Source of the DNA: Patescibacteria group bacterium UBA6263
Lineage (GTDB): Bacteria; Patescibacteriota; Gracilibacteria; Absconditabacterales; Absconditicoccaceae
Assembly (NCBI GenBank): GCA_002441085.1
Contig: DJVF01000035.1
Span: 1-26,116, forward strand
Direction of reading: 5' to 3'
Length of the DNA stretch: 26,116 bases
Shown here: positions 1 to 7,862 of the stretch, one piece after another
Layout of the letters: each line of letters starts with the position of its first letter
Numbering within the stretch: position 1 is the first letter of the stretch
The notes under the pieces: model-generated
Databases searched by the model: none
What the model was told of the DNA's origin: nothing
Seen by the model: the letters and a program-made list of their open reading frames with translations, nothing else
Program-made: the position numbers and the translations under genes

Positions 1-1
1 G

Positions 2-220
2 ATGACAAAAAAATATGATATAAAAATAGAGCAGGATGAAAATTGAATTTTGGTATGAGAAGTAGTTGGCTTGCCTGCATGTTATACTCAAGCAAAAACA
101 GTTTGAGAGCTTTTTGATAGATTATTAGAGGTATCTAGATGAAGTGTAGAATTACTTAATGATCTAGAAAAAAATAAAACTAAAAATTTCAAATTTTCAT
201 TGAATGTAGATTATGCCTAA
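2..220 (+). CDS. hicB: HicB-family antitoxin
   Basis: The 72-residue protein is open only if TGA is read as Gly (five in-frame TGA). It begins with the short beta-strand pattern of the HicB partial RNase-H fold (YDIKIEQDENGILVGEVVGLPACYTQ up to about residue 29, written here as two joined pieces: DENGILVGEVVGLP and ACYTQAKT), followed by a helix with the usual E-L-x-x-x-L-x-E spacing. HicB antitoxins bind and neutralise HicA and usually repress their own operon. The stop overlaps the downstream hicA start by 8 bases, the tight coupling typical of toxin-antitoxin pairs. Gene order is antitoxin first, the reverse of the classical hicAB order. No separate DNA-binding domain is visible after the core, so this is the short form. 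The upstream promoter lies outside the window. Confidence 0.85.
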
Positions 221-438
221 ATTAAATCCAATAGCTCCAAGTAAACTAATAAAAATACTTATTAAGCTTTGATTTGTTGAAATAAGAATAAAATGAAGCC
301 ATCATTTTTTTTAGAAATAATAATTGAAAAACTACAGTTGTCCCAATACATTGAAATGAAGAAATATCAGTTGGTTTACTTAAAAAGATATTGAGAGATA
401 TTGATTTGTCAGTTACAGATTTAGAAGATTTAAGATAA
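213..438 (+). pseudogene. hicA: HicA-family mRNA interferase toxin, frameshifted
   Basis: The reading frame from ATG 213 gives the HicA start (LIKLGFVEIRIKGSHHFF), including the catalytic-type His in the G-S-H-H motif. It then hits TAG at 312-314, directly after a run of eight T (305-312). Adding one T restores the frame and yields the expected second half (KTTVVPIHGNEEISVGLLKKIL), ending at TAA 436-438. HicA is a small dsRBD-like RNase that cleaves mRNA and is held inactive by HicB. The span of 226 bases is not a multiple of three, so as written the toxin is broken. Three explanations fit: a homopolymer sequencing error, a real inactivating deletion, or slippage at the T tract that restores some full-length toxin. 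The family call is firm; the state of the gene is open. Confidence 0.75.
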
Positions 439-566
439 GTGTATTATAAAATCATCCGTAGAAAGAGACCCTTCCGAGTTTATCCTAAGTGCAATCTTAG
501 GGCAATCGGGGGGAATTTTTTTTAATTAGACGAGAATTAGACCCCGGGGTCGATAACTCAAAAGAC
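439..566. other. Structured intergenic region without a gene
   Basis: No ORF is supported between hicA and the next promoter. The stretch is unusually GC-rich in places. It contains an inverted repeat, CCTAAG at 484-489 with CTTAGG at 496-501, and a perfect 12-bp palindrome GACCCCGGGGTC at 540-551. A run of eight T at 516-523 follows the G-rich segment, so 484-523 could act as a weak terminator for the hic genes. Base composition changes here from the TGA-using hic genes to the TGA-free genes downstream. Confidence 0.4.
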
Positions 567-594
567 TTGACTTAATTTTTAAAATTGTTATAAC
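567..594 (+). promoter_or_regulatory. Sigma70-like promoter of the 621 gene
   Basis: TTGACT (567-572) and TATAAC (589-594) are separated by 16 bases. The -10 box ends 26 bases before ATG 621. The same TTGACT-N16-TATAAA layout recurs before the genes at 1224 and 23968. Confidence 0.6.
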
Positions 595-620
595 ACATAA
601 AACAAAAATACAATAACATT

Positions 621-1106
621 ATGGAAAATCCGAATTTTTTTATTTATCTAGCTATTGCAATAGCGGTATCCTTGGTTATGAGCATTATGCTAAGAAGGCT
701 GTTGGCTGTACGTGGCCGTAAAGAGCGTTCCAAAAAAGGATTAGAGTCTTTTTTGACCAGTCTCTCAGAAAGCTATTATAAAGCTCTTTATAGGGAAGAT
801 ACAACATACCCTTTTTGGAATAAGTCTCATAAAATGCGACAAAGTATAGAGAAGGAACTCAGTCTAGAGTTTAATCATTTGTTTTGTATTTTGACTCACT
901 TTCCCTCCTCATTACAAAAAGATTATATAGATGATGAAGTTGGTCTATTTGTCGACAAAATGATCCCTATTTTGGAAAACCTACAATACAAGATGTTAGA
1001 GGATAAATATTCTCGGCCCGCTATCTCGACTCTTCAAAAAATCTTTTTTGATAGAATGGAAATTGAAATGATTCATCATTTATCTATTCAAGATGAAGAC
1101 GAATAG
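621..1106 (+). CDS. One-TM membrane-anchored helical protein (paralogue of next gene)
   Basis: The 161-residue protein has a hydrophobic N-terminal segment (about residues 7-25, FIYLAIAIAVSLVMSIML) followed by Arg/Lys-rich residues. This suggests an N-out/C-in anchor with an alpha-helical cytoplasmic body. I do not recognise the family. It aligns along its length with the next protein: the S-F-L-T-S-L-S / D-F-L-S-I-L-S region, the F-P-S hydrophobic turn, then D-D-E-V / G-D-E-V and a C-terminal helical stretch. The pair therefore looks like a tandem duplication. Unlike nearly all other genes here it has no in-frame TGA: its three glycines are GGC, GGA and GGT. It also uses more CGN arginine codons than its neighbours. 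The leader is A-rich and lacks a Shine-Dalgarno, as is common in Bacteroidota. It has its own promoter and terminator. Likely of foreign origin, but the small glycine number makes this tentative. Confidence 0.75.
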   Translation: MENPNFFIYLAIAIAVSLVMSIMLRRLLAVRGRKERSKKGLESFLTSLSESYYKALYREDTTYPFWNKSHKMRQSIEKELSLEFNHLFCILTHFPSSLQKDYIDDEVGLFVDKMIPILENLQYKMLEDKYSRPAISTLQKIFFDRMEIEMIHHLSIQDEDE

Positions 1107-1120
1107 TTATTAATATTACA

Positions 1121-1147
1121 ATTCCGAGTTTTGCTCGGAATTTTTTT
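1121..1147 (+). terminator. Rho-independent terminator
   Basis: Perfect 8-bp stem ATTCCGAG/CTCGGAAT (1121-1128 with 1134-1141), 5-base loop, then six T. It lies 14 bases after the stop of the 621 gene. Confidence 0.9.
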
Positions 1148-1172
1148 AAACCATTTTTTAATCAAGCTTATG

Positions 1173-1200
1173 TTGACTTTTGATGTGTAATATTTATAAA
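1173..1200 (+). promoter_or_regulatory. Sigma70-like promoter of the 1224 gene
   Basis: TTGACT (1173-1178), 16-base spacer, TATAAA (1195-1200), 23 bases before ATG 1224. The ten bases TTGACTTTTG here are identical to those at the promoter of the gene at 23968. Confidence 0.6.
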
Positions 1201-1223
1201 ATCCAAAACAAAAATATAAAAAT

Positions 1224-1688
1224 ATGAAAACATTACTAATTTTTACCGCAATCATAGTTTTATTGATTGTAGCTTATTTTATCCATCATAAGCGTAAACA
1301 AACGGCAAAGATGCTGATAGAAGATTTTCTATCTATCCTATCCTCCAGTTTCCATGAAATCAAGTGGGAACTTGAATTGGGAGATAATGCTAAACAATTT
1401 AAGTCTTCCCCAGACATTTTGGCTTCCAGGATTATGTTTAGGCTTAGACCTATAATGGAACCTGAGCTCAAACAATTATTGCTCTGTATCAATTGTTTCC
1501 CATCAGGAAAGTTTAAGTATTTTTCTGGAGATGAAGTGACCAACAGATTTGTCAAAATGACACTGACTCAGATCAAAAAGCTACAAGAAGGTACATTTTA
1601 TGACCAGTTACCACAAAAAGAGGTGTTAGAAAATTTCTTCATAACTATGGAAAAAAATATACATACTTTATTGTCTAAAGATCCATAG
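1224..1688 (+). CDS. One-TM membrane-anchored helical protein (paralogue of previous gene)
   Basis: The 154-residue protein has a strongly hydrophobic segment at about residues 3-20 (LLIFTAIIVLLIVAYFI) followed by a basic HHKRK stop-transfer patch and a mostly helical body. It shares the order of motifs with the 621 product: DFLSILSSS, a C-I-N-C-F-P-S turn and GDEV, then a long amphipathic C-terminal helix. The family is not recognised. All four glycines are GGN and there is no in-frame TGA, again unlike the resident genes. It has its own promoter and terminator, so the two paralogues are separate transcription units. The opposite-strand ORF over 1286-1555 is a shadow. Role unknown; a small membrane-bound adaptor is possible but unsupported. 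Confidence 0.75.
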   Translation: MKTLLIFTAIIVLLIVAYFIHHKRKQTAKMLIEDFLSILSSSFHEIKWELELGDNAKQFKSSPDILASRIMFRLRPIMEPELKQLLLCINCFPSGKFKYFSGDEVTNRFVKMTLTQIKKLQEGTFYDQLPQKEVLENFFITMEKNIHTLLSKDP

Positions 1689-1710
1689 TTACATAAAATG
1701 CTAATCAATT

Positions 1711-1738
1711 CCTAGGATTTTTAATCCTGGGTTTTTTT
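1711..1738 (+). terminator. Rho-independent terminator
   Basis: Stem CCTAGGAT/ATCCTGGG (1711-1718 with 1724-1731, one G-T pair), 5-base loop, then seven T (1732-1738). It closes the 1224 transcription unit. Confidence 0.85.
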
Positions 1739-1783
1739 AATATTCCCAAATTGACCATATCTACAAATCTTACTCAAAAATAT

Positions 1784-1811
1784 TTGATTTATCCAAATAG
1801 AAATCTATAAA
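1784..1811 (+). promoter_or_regulatory. Promoter of lemA
   Basis: TTGATT (1784-1789), 16-base spacer, TATAAA (1806-1811), 32 bases before the lemA ATG. This resident gene shows that the same N16 promoter layout belongs to the host. Confidence 0.5.
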
Positions 1812-1843
1812 CATATTATATTTTATTATTTAATATTATCGAT

Positions 1844-2398
1844 ATGAGCTGAACTCTAATATTTCTTATTATTGTATGAATAGCTGTGCTGTATTTTATA
1901 ATGACTTACAATAGAATTATCAAACTCAAAAACAATATACACAATTCATTTGCAGATATAGATGTACAAATGAAACTCAGATTTGATTTGATAGAAAATT
2001 TGGTCAATACAGTCAAATGATATGCTAGTCACGAAAAAGAGACTCTCGAAAAGCTTACTCAAGCTAGGACCAATTTTATGTGAGCCAACAACGCTCAAGA
2101 AAAATTACAAGCTGACAATATGCTTACAGGAGCGCTGAAATCATTGTTTGCAGTAGCAGAAAATTATCCAGATCTCAAAGCAAACCAAAACTTTTTGCAA
2201 TTGCAGACAGAACTTAGTGATATAGAAAACAAGATAGCTGCAGCTAGGAGATTTTTCAATTCTTCTATCAACGAATACAATTCTACTATCCAATCATTCC
2301 CTAGCAATTTTGTAGCCAAGATGTTTGAATTCCAAGAACAGAAATTTTTTGAAATAGAAAATGTTCAAGAAAAGGAAGTTCCCAAAGTACAGTTTTAA
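1844..2398 (+). CDS. lemA: LemA family protein
   Basis: The 184-residue protein has an N-terminal membrane segment (about residues 4-20) and then the LemA signature: Y-N at 23-24, D-V-Q-M-K-L-R-F-D-L-I-E-N-L-V and V-K-G-Y-A-S-H-E, with several in-frame TGA read as Gly (for example in VKGY). The all-helical cytoplasmic or periplasmic domain ends at FEIENVQEKEVPKVQF. LemA proteins are membrane-anchored and of uncertain biochemical role. They are often encoded next to the M48 protease HtpX, as here. The start is ATG 1844, because the membrane segment begins immediately after it; the shorter standard-code frame from 2120 would remove the whole signature. A 210-base repeat-containing gap separates it from htpX. 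Confidence 0.92.
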
Positions 2399-2400
2399 TC

Positions 2401-2566
2401 ACTAGTCATCTCGAGCAAGGTCGAGACCTGCCTGTCGGCAGACAGGGATCCCTTGAAAAAGCGATTTCTCATTACATTCGAAATGACAGAAGAGAAAGGG
2501 ATTCCTCCACTACCCACGGATTTCTCCGTGGTCCGGTCGGAATGACAGTGAGAAGGTGGTAATGAT
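2401..2566. repeat. Dispersed palindromic repeat, copy A
   Basis: A non-coding, GC-richer block sits between lemA and htpX. It contains the motif CCTGCCTGTCGGCAGACAGG (2427-2446), a 'GTCATCTCGAG' start, and a second part of the form GGGATTCCTCCAC followed by a CGGATTTCTCCG hairpin and GGTCGGAATGACAG. The same parts recur at 3565-3626, 3934-4008, 5128-5148 and 5685-5762. No ORF is supported here. Confidence 0.8.
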
Positions 2567-2608
2567 AAAAATCAGTATTATAATCATTTTAGCATTTAAA
2601 CATTTTGA

Positions 2609-3538
2609 ATGTATCCAGGCATCCAGAGCTCTATGCGAGAGAATAGAATGAGGTCTTACGCTTTGATAGTGCTATTTCCGATATTGTTATTTTTATTTGT
2701 AAATATCGTTTTGTCGATAATGTTTTGGAGTGACAACTCAGCTGGATTGACATTTAATCAGTCTTGGAATAGCGCTTCATGATCTTCATTGGAAATATTT
2801 ACTATACTAGGTCCTATAATTTTGATACGAGGATTGATATCATTTTTTTATTATAGGCAGATAGTTTTCAAATTTTCATGAGCTAGACCGCTCACTAGAA
2901 AAGAGAATCCTGTGATTTACAATATTGTAGAAAATTTATGTATATCCCAATGATTACCAACCCCCAAAATCTGAATCCTAGACGACGATAGTCTCAATGC
3001 TTTTGCAACATGACGAAGTCCCAAAAATTCTTGGATAGTATTCTCTAGATGATTGCTCAACAAACTAAATAAATCTGAAATAGAAGCTGTGGCTGCTCAT
3101 GAGCTCACGCATATTATCAACAAAGATTCGTTACTAATGGTGGTGATAGTAGTTTTTGTGGGTGCTATAGCGACTTTGTGACAGATTTTGATTAGAATCA
3201 GATCTCGCAATAGTGAATGAAAATGAAATATTTTGCCATTGATAGGTATAGCTTTTCTATTTTTATGATATCTGATATATCCATTTATCCAATTGGCAAT
3301 TTCTCGCAAAAGAGAATATCTAGCAGATGCTGGTAGTGTATCTTTGACCAAGGATAAATATTCCATGATATCAGCATTACAAAAAATATCACAAGATCCT
3401 ATCATAGAATCTATCAAAAAAGATACCGTAGCTGCTATGTGTATCCAGAGTCCATTCGCCCCCTGAAGCAAATTCAAAAGTTTACTAGCTACTCATCCAT
3501 CTATAGAGGATAGGATTAGAGCATTACAGAGTTATTAA
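2609..3538 (+). CDS. htpX: HtpX-like M48 membrane zinc metalloprotease
   Basis: The 309-residue protein has an HtpX-like N-terminus (MYPGIQSSMRENRMRSY). Two membrane segments follow, at about residues 17-38 and 65-85. The conserved NAFATGR stretch comes next, then the zinc motif H-E-L-T-H (His164, Glu165, His168), and two further membrane segments. The third zinc ligand is Glu236 in REYLADAGS. HtpX degrades misfolded membrane proteins on the cytoplasmic face of the membrane. The ATG at 2609 is chosen over 2633 and 2648 because it restores the usual N-terminal pattern. In-frame TGA codes the invariant Gly of ATGR and others. The C-terminal L-L-A-T-H-P-S-I-E-D-R-I motif is typical. Normally paired with LemA. 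Confidence 0.93.
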
Positions 3539-3564
3539 ATTATTTTTTCGTCATTTCTATCCAC

Positions 3565-3626
3565 TTGTCATCTCGAGCAAAAACTATGTCATTTCGAGTG
3601 AGAGAAGCGAACCGAGAAATCCGCTT
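3565..3626. repeat. Dispersed repeat, copy B (downstream flank of GIY-YIG gene)
   Basis: Contains TGTCATCTCGAGCAA and ATGTCATTTCGAGTGAG, followed by AAGCGAACCGAGAAATCC. It starts immediately after htpX and ends at the stop codon of the minus-strand GIY-YIG gene. It is related to the first part of copy A. Confidence 0.7.
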
Positions 3627-3914
3627 TTATATATTAAATTCTATACCTAAATCTTTTCGTCAAGGATTTATAGTTTTTATTAAATTTTCTTTTTTACTTC
3701 TATTTCGATTCTTAAGTTGTTTTTCTCTATTTATTGCTTGTTCTATCTCATTAAATTCTTCAAAATATATTAATTTTTTACATCAATATTTTTTTGTAAA
3801 TCATTCTATTAAACTATTTTTGTGTTCAAAAAATCTTCTTTCTAGATTATTAGTAACTCAAACATATAGAGTTCAAGTATCGCTTGCTAATATATAAACA
3901 AAATAAGTATTCAT
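3627..3914 (-). CDS. GIY-YIG domain nuclease
   Basis: Stand-alone GIY-YIG domain, 95 residues: MNTYFVYILAS, then T-L-Y-V-G-V-T-N-N-L-E-R-R carrying the second half of the signature and the Arg after it, then E-H-K-N, the catalytic-region F-T-K-K-Y-G-C-K-K-L-I-Y-F-E-E-F, and the C-terminal R-E-K-Q-L-K-N and N-P-G-R-K-D-L. Nearly all its glycines are TGA. Small proteins of this type occur in multiple copies in many bacterial and CPR genomes, and their biological role is unsettled. The gene is bracketed on both sides by copies of the dispersed repeat (3565-3626 and 3934-4008), which suggests that gene and repeats travel together. The plus-strand ORF at 3565-3897 is a shadow of this gene. Confidence 0.9.
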
Positions 3915-3933
3915 CTTATATTGTTAACGCTTA

Positions 3934-4008
3934 AAGGGATTCCTCCACTTTCAACGGAGTACTCCGTTGTTCGGTCGGAATGACAGGAGGAATGCTCAGA
4001 ATGACATG
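3934..4008. repeat. Dispersed repeat, copy B' (upstream flank of GIY-YIG gene)
   Basis: AAGGGATTCCTCCACT, a hairpin around ACGGAGTACTCCGT (perfect 14-bp palindrome), then GGTCGGAATGACAGG. It matches the second part of copy A apart from the hairpin loop sequence. Confidence 0.75.
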
Positions 4009-4029
4009 ATATATTTTATTCCAACATTT

Positions 4030-5085
4030 TTATTTACCTCTCAATTCTTCCCAAAGTTTTTCTTCAGCTTTGCTTAGTTTTTTGGGGATGCTGAGTTTGG
4101 GTATCAGATACATATCTCATTTTTTGCCAAAAATTCATCCTGATCCAAATCATTTGCCGCTTACTTTGATCATATCTCATATCTGGGTTCATTTGGGTAT
4201 TTTGACTTTGATCTTTCATTCAGGATGCGCAATTTGCACTTCTCATCCCAAAACCAAATCAAAAATACTGACATCTATTTTGCTATATAAATTCTCTCAT
4301 CTTCTTTCAAATACTTTACTAGGATTGATACGTATCTGTATATAAATATCTCCATTGGGAACGTCTCCAATTCCCGCATTTCCTTTGCCTGTAAATTTGA
4401 TATAAGCTCCATCTTTTATCCCAGCTGGTATTTTTATGTCCAAAGTTTCTTTGACGCGTTCTAATCATCCGTTATCCAATTCTCTTCAGTCTTTTGTGTA
4501 AATTTTTCCTGTTCATCCACATCTATCACAAGCGGCCTGTGTTTGCATCACTCCAAATGGGGTTCTCATTTGTTTGACTGTCTTTCATTTTCATTTACAT
4601 ACATCACATACTTTGCTTTGTACTCATTGAGCTGGTACGTATCTATGATAAGCAACTTTTTTTTCTACACCCAAAAATCATTCTTCAAAACTAATATTTA
4701 TGCTATCTTTGATATCTTCTCATTTTCTAGCTCTTTGAGATCCTCATATATCAAAGCCACCTCATCCAAAAATTCCTCCCATCAAATCTCCAAAATCTAC
4801 ATTCCCAAAATCAAAACCACCTCCACCAAATCATGAAGTGTCAAAGCCTCCTCATCCAAAACCGCCAAATCATCATTTTTTGAAAGAGTCGTATTGTTGT
4901 TTTTTATTGGGATCTCAGATGACTTGATAAGCTTCATTGATTTTTTGAAACTCCTCCTTTTGTCATCATTTATCAGGATGATGCTTGACTGCAGCTTTTT
5001 TGAAAGCTTTTTTGATCTCTTCGGGACTAGCATCTTCGGATACTCCTAGTATTTGGTAATAATCTTTGTTTGGGTCAAAGTCCAT
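4030..5085 (-). CDS. dnaJ: DnaJ (Hsp40) co-chaperone with a single zinc centre
   Basis: The 351-residue protein has an N-terminal J domain ([20 protein letters not shown], then H-P-D-K near residue 34), which stimulates the ATPase of DnaK. A Gly/Phe-rich linker at about residues 75-125 uses many TGA codons, followed by the client-binding beta domains (ending near [19 protein letters not shown]). Only two of the usual four CxxCxGxG repeats remain: CDVCKGKG at 160-167 and CDRCGGTG at 186-193. By position these are repeats 2 and 3, which form zinc centre II. The places of repeats 1 and 4 are occupied by YHRYVPAQG and TKDGRELDN, with no cysteine. The plus-strand ORFs in this region are shadows. 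Start at ATG 5085; the stop is 20 bases beyond repeat copy B'. Confidence 0.93.
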
Positions 5086-5127
5086 GATTGAAATGTTAAA
5101 ATGTTAAAATGTTTCAATGTTTCAATG

Positions 5128-5148
5128 CCTGCCTGTCCGGTAGGCAGG
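5128..5148. repeat. Dispersed repeat, copy C (short hairpin form)
   Basis: CCTGCCT (5128-5134) pairs with AGGCAGG (5142-5148) around a GTCCGGT loop. It is preceded by several copies of 'aaatgtt/caatgtt' from 5092 onward. It lies between dnaJ and the downstream end of the four-helix-bundle gene. Confidence 0.7.
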
Positions 5149-5164
5149 TTTCAATGTTAGTATT

Positions 5165-5515
5165 TTAGTTTGGCTTTATTGTATTTATATATTTTTGTAA
5201 CATGACGCTTATATGAGTACAGATTGAGTATAATTCTTCAAATTCTATATCGTCCAAATCTCAACTATTTTTGGCTATTGATAGCATACTCCTTACTTCG
5301 CCACAAGATCATTTGGATATATACAAAAATCTTCTTAATTCATTATTCGTTTCTCTTTCAAATCATTCTGCAATATTATTTGATATGCTTAGGGTTGCTC
5401 TTAGTATTTGATCTCCAAAAAAATAATTTTTATAATTATTTTTACCAAAAATATCATTAATTTTTTTGTATAATTCATAGGATGTTTGCCATACTCTCAA
5501 GTCTTCAAATTTCAT
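5165..5515 (-). CDS. Four-helix-bundle protein (23S rRNA intervening-sequence family)
   Basis: The 116-residue protein starts MKFEDLRVWQTSYELYKKI and carries the family's central Q-I-L-R-A-T-L-S-I-S-N-N-I-A-E-G-F-E-R and E-L-R-R-F-L-Y-I-S-K-G-S-C-G-E-V-R motifs, with Gly from TGA at E-G-F and K-G-S. Members were first described as proteins encoded in insertions of 23S rRNA genes. They are now known as stand-alone genes, common in Bacteroidota and CPR genomes, with no established biochemical role. The gene has hairpins of the same repeat family on both sides (5128-5148 and 5685-5762), like the GIY-YIG gene upstream. The plus-strand ORF at 5224-5460 is a shadow. Confidence 0.88.
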
Positions 5516-5684
5516 TTTATTTGTCTTTTATTTTAAATCATTGAAACATTGTATCACTGCAACAATGTGACAATAGCACATCCATGTGCGAAGTGATATT
5601 ATAAAGAAAATATATCTGATTGCAAATTTTATTTAAAATTTATAAACAAATTATTATCTAAAATTTATAAACAAATGTCCTCCT

Positions 5685-5762
5685 TGATAAACCTGCCTGA
5701 CGCCTGCCTGCCGGTAGGTAGGGCAGACAGGGGAGGTGGTCCGATATCGGACCGGAGGATTT
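5685..5762. repeat. Dispersed repeat, copy D, with 16-bp perfect palindrome
   Basis: Contains CCTGCCTGCCGGTAGG, GGGCAGACAGG and a perfect palindrome GGTCCGATATCGGACC at 5738-5753. It is enclosed by TGTCCTCC on the left and GGAGGAT on the right, so the whole unit can fold on itself. The rest of 5516-5803 is AT-rich without an ORF. Confidence 0.8.
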
Positions 5763-5803
5763 TTAAAACAACATTTATTATCCAAAATTTACTGTCCATA
5801 AAT

Positions 5804-5831
5804 TTGCAAAAAAAACAAATCAGACTATAAT
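5804..5831 (+). promoter_or_regulatory. Promoter of the 5861-7840 gene pair
   Basis: TTGCAA (5804-5809), 16-base spacer, TATAAT (5826-5831), 29 bases before ATG 5861. Confidence 0.55.
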
Positions 5832-5860
5832 TTATTTGTTTTAAATCAAAAAAATATTGG

Positions 5861-6193
5861 ATGCTAGATTACAATTGAGCTATCGATGCTTACCAGAAAC
5901 TAGATTATAGTCAACAGAAACTTAGATTACTCAATCTTTTTGAGATTTTTGAACAACATTCTGTGGCTATTCAAAAGATGTTACCACTACTCCAGAATGA
6001 TCAAATGAAACAAGAAGATATGGTACAGGCATATACTGACTTATCATTGATTTTGGAAAGTCTAGATAAACAAGATATCCAAAAAGTTTTTTCCAAGATG
6101 GATCAATTGCATGCTAAAATCCAACAAATTCAAGTTCAAGAAGCTCAAGATAGACAAAATGAAAATCCAGAAAATTTATTAAAAAATATTTAA
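5861..6193 (+). CDS. Small coiled-coil protein of unknown function
   Basis: The 110-residue protein is almost wholly alpha-helical, with Gln-rich heptads in its second half (KMDQLHAKIQQIQVQEAQ). There is no membrane segment or signal peptide. One TGA (codon 6) codes Gly. Starting at ATG 5861 adds 34 residues to the shorter standard-code frame and places the start directly behind a good promoter. It is followed after 21 bases by the 541-residue gene, so the two are probably co-transcribed and may act together. I recognise no domain; the size and coiled coil resemble small chaperones or secretion accessory proteins, but nothing in the sequence fixes this. Confidence 0.75.
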
Positions 6194-6214
6194 CTTATTT
6201 AATTATCAAATATT

Positions 6215-7840
6215 ATGACAGCATCCTTAGAATCAAATACAAATGTAGAAGACAATGGAGAATCGAATCTAAATAGTGTAGAAGCAAAAGCTACTGAATA
6301 TGCTGATAAAGTATGAAAATTATATGATGAACAAGTATCAAAAAAAAATACCGAAACTCAAAATTCGCCCACTCAGACAGCGGCAGATGTTTTGAATGAT
6401 ATAAAAAATTCTTTATCCAAAGAAGATTCTGATTCATCAAAAATTGATTATAAAAATTATATTGAAAAGTCTTATCAACAAGATATGGATAGAATAGTAA
6501 GTCAGATTCTTGCTGTCAATATGGGTTGATTGGAATATAAAAAATTATTAGCCCCAGATTCAATCTATCGTATCAATCCATTGAGTATAAAATCTCGAGC
6601 AACATACGTAAATTATAATATAGCTAATAATAATTTTACAAATAAAAATTCAGAAATAAAAACTATTGATATTCCAAAGTTAATGAAATGTTTCTCTCAA
6701 ATCCAAGATAAGCTTTTGACTCATTCAAGATTTGAATTGATCAAAAATCCAACTATAAAATTTGAAAATACTGTCCAATTGCAAGATACAGGCGAGTTTA
6801 TACCTGTTGATGAACAAGAAAAAATCAAACAAAGTTTTCAAAATTTGATAAATAATAAACAAGAAATCGTAGATTTTAAACTTAGTGGTAAAGCTGATGC
6901 CACTGGTCCTGTAACAAGAGAAAAGCCAGAAAATCAAATCATTGCGTCTAAAACATTACTTCTTCAAAAAGGTATGGATGTAAATCTTTTGAATAAAATA
7001 GAGCTTAGTGATTGAACAAAAATCAATGATAATTTCTTTGACAATTTAGATGATATGAGTTTGTTAGATCAAAAAAATAAACTTAATATTGCTTGGGCAT
7101 ATGCGAGAGCTTTGATGCAAATCGATTTTTTATCAAAAGATCATATTTCTCTAATCAACAAAAGCCAAAATTTCAAGATTACTTTAGATCCTAAGTCAGT
7201 AAATTTAGATCCAAACAATAGAGAAAATAAGTGACCAGAATACACTGGTTGATGAATACAGATCGATACAAAAGGAAACGAAAAATCCAAAATGATAATA
7301 GAAAAAGAGGAAACACAAGATTTATTATCATTCAATCAAATGCAGATCAATTTCGTAGCACCAACGTATTATTCCAATAGATCTGTCAACGCAGGTTTTC
7401 TTAGATTTGATTTTAGAGATTGAAAAATAAATATAAAAATGGAGCCTATAGTTGATGATTTTACATCATTACAAACCAAACCTGGACCGAAACAATGAGA
7501 GGAAAATTCTTCTATAATTGAGGCTGGATGAAAACATTTTTGAGATTGAAGTACTATAGTTATGCGTCTTGAACCTACAGATGAGCGCTTTGCTAAAGAT
7601 TTGCCCGATGTCCCTGAAACTACGAATGTAAATGAAAAGCAGCCTTATTATAACGCTTTTGCCAATTCTCTAGGAAATTATATGAAAGAAATATGACAAT
7701 CAGCTTCCACTACAGAATGATTTATTGGCTTTTTGAAAGAGTATAGTGATAAAACAGATAAACCAGAAGAGAAAAAATATATTGAAGACCTTATCAATGT
7801 AATAAATAGTTATAATGAAATAGATAAGAAAATAATTTAA
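6215..7840 (+). CDS. Large soluble protein of unknown function
   Basis: The 541-residue protein has no membrane segment. Residues 1-100 are acidic, Ser/Asn/Lys-rich and probably disordered (MTASLESNTNVEDNGESN), with a short helix around SYQQDMDRIVSQILAV. The middle and C-terminal parts alternate beta-like stretches (QINFVAPTYYSNRSVNAG, LRFDFRDGKINIKMEPI) with helices. Around residues 222-245 a stretch GKADATGPV...ENQIIASKTL loosely recalls the OmpA-like fold (D-x-T-G ... N ... A ... R/K), but key spacing is not convincing. At least ten TGA codons are in frame. It lies 21 bases after the coiled-coil gene. Together with the transglycosylase at 8638, which also has a long non-catalytic N-terminal part, it may belong to an envelope-related set; this is inference. 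Confidence 0.75.
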
Positions 7841-7862
7841 TTATTGTATAATATCTTTACGG

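Noticed and set aside
3565..3897. 110-residue plus-strand ORF with hydrophobic stretches
   Set aside because: It is the antisense of the GIY-YIG gene plus a repeat; the minus-strand product carries clear motifs.
5092..5127. CRISPR-like short repeats (aaatgtt/caatgtt)
   Set aside because: The units are only 7-12 bases with no spacers and no cas genes; simple tandem repeat beside a hairpin.
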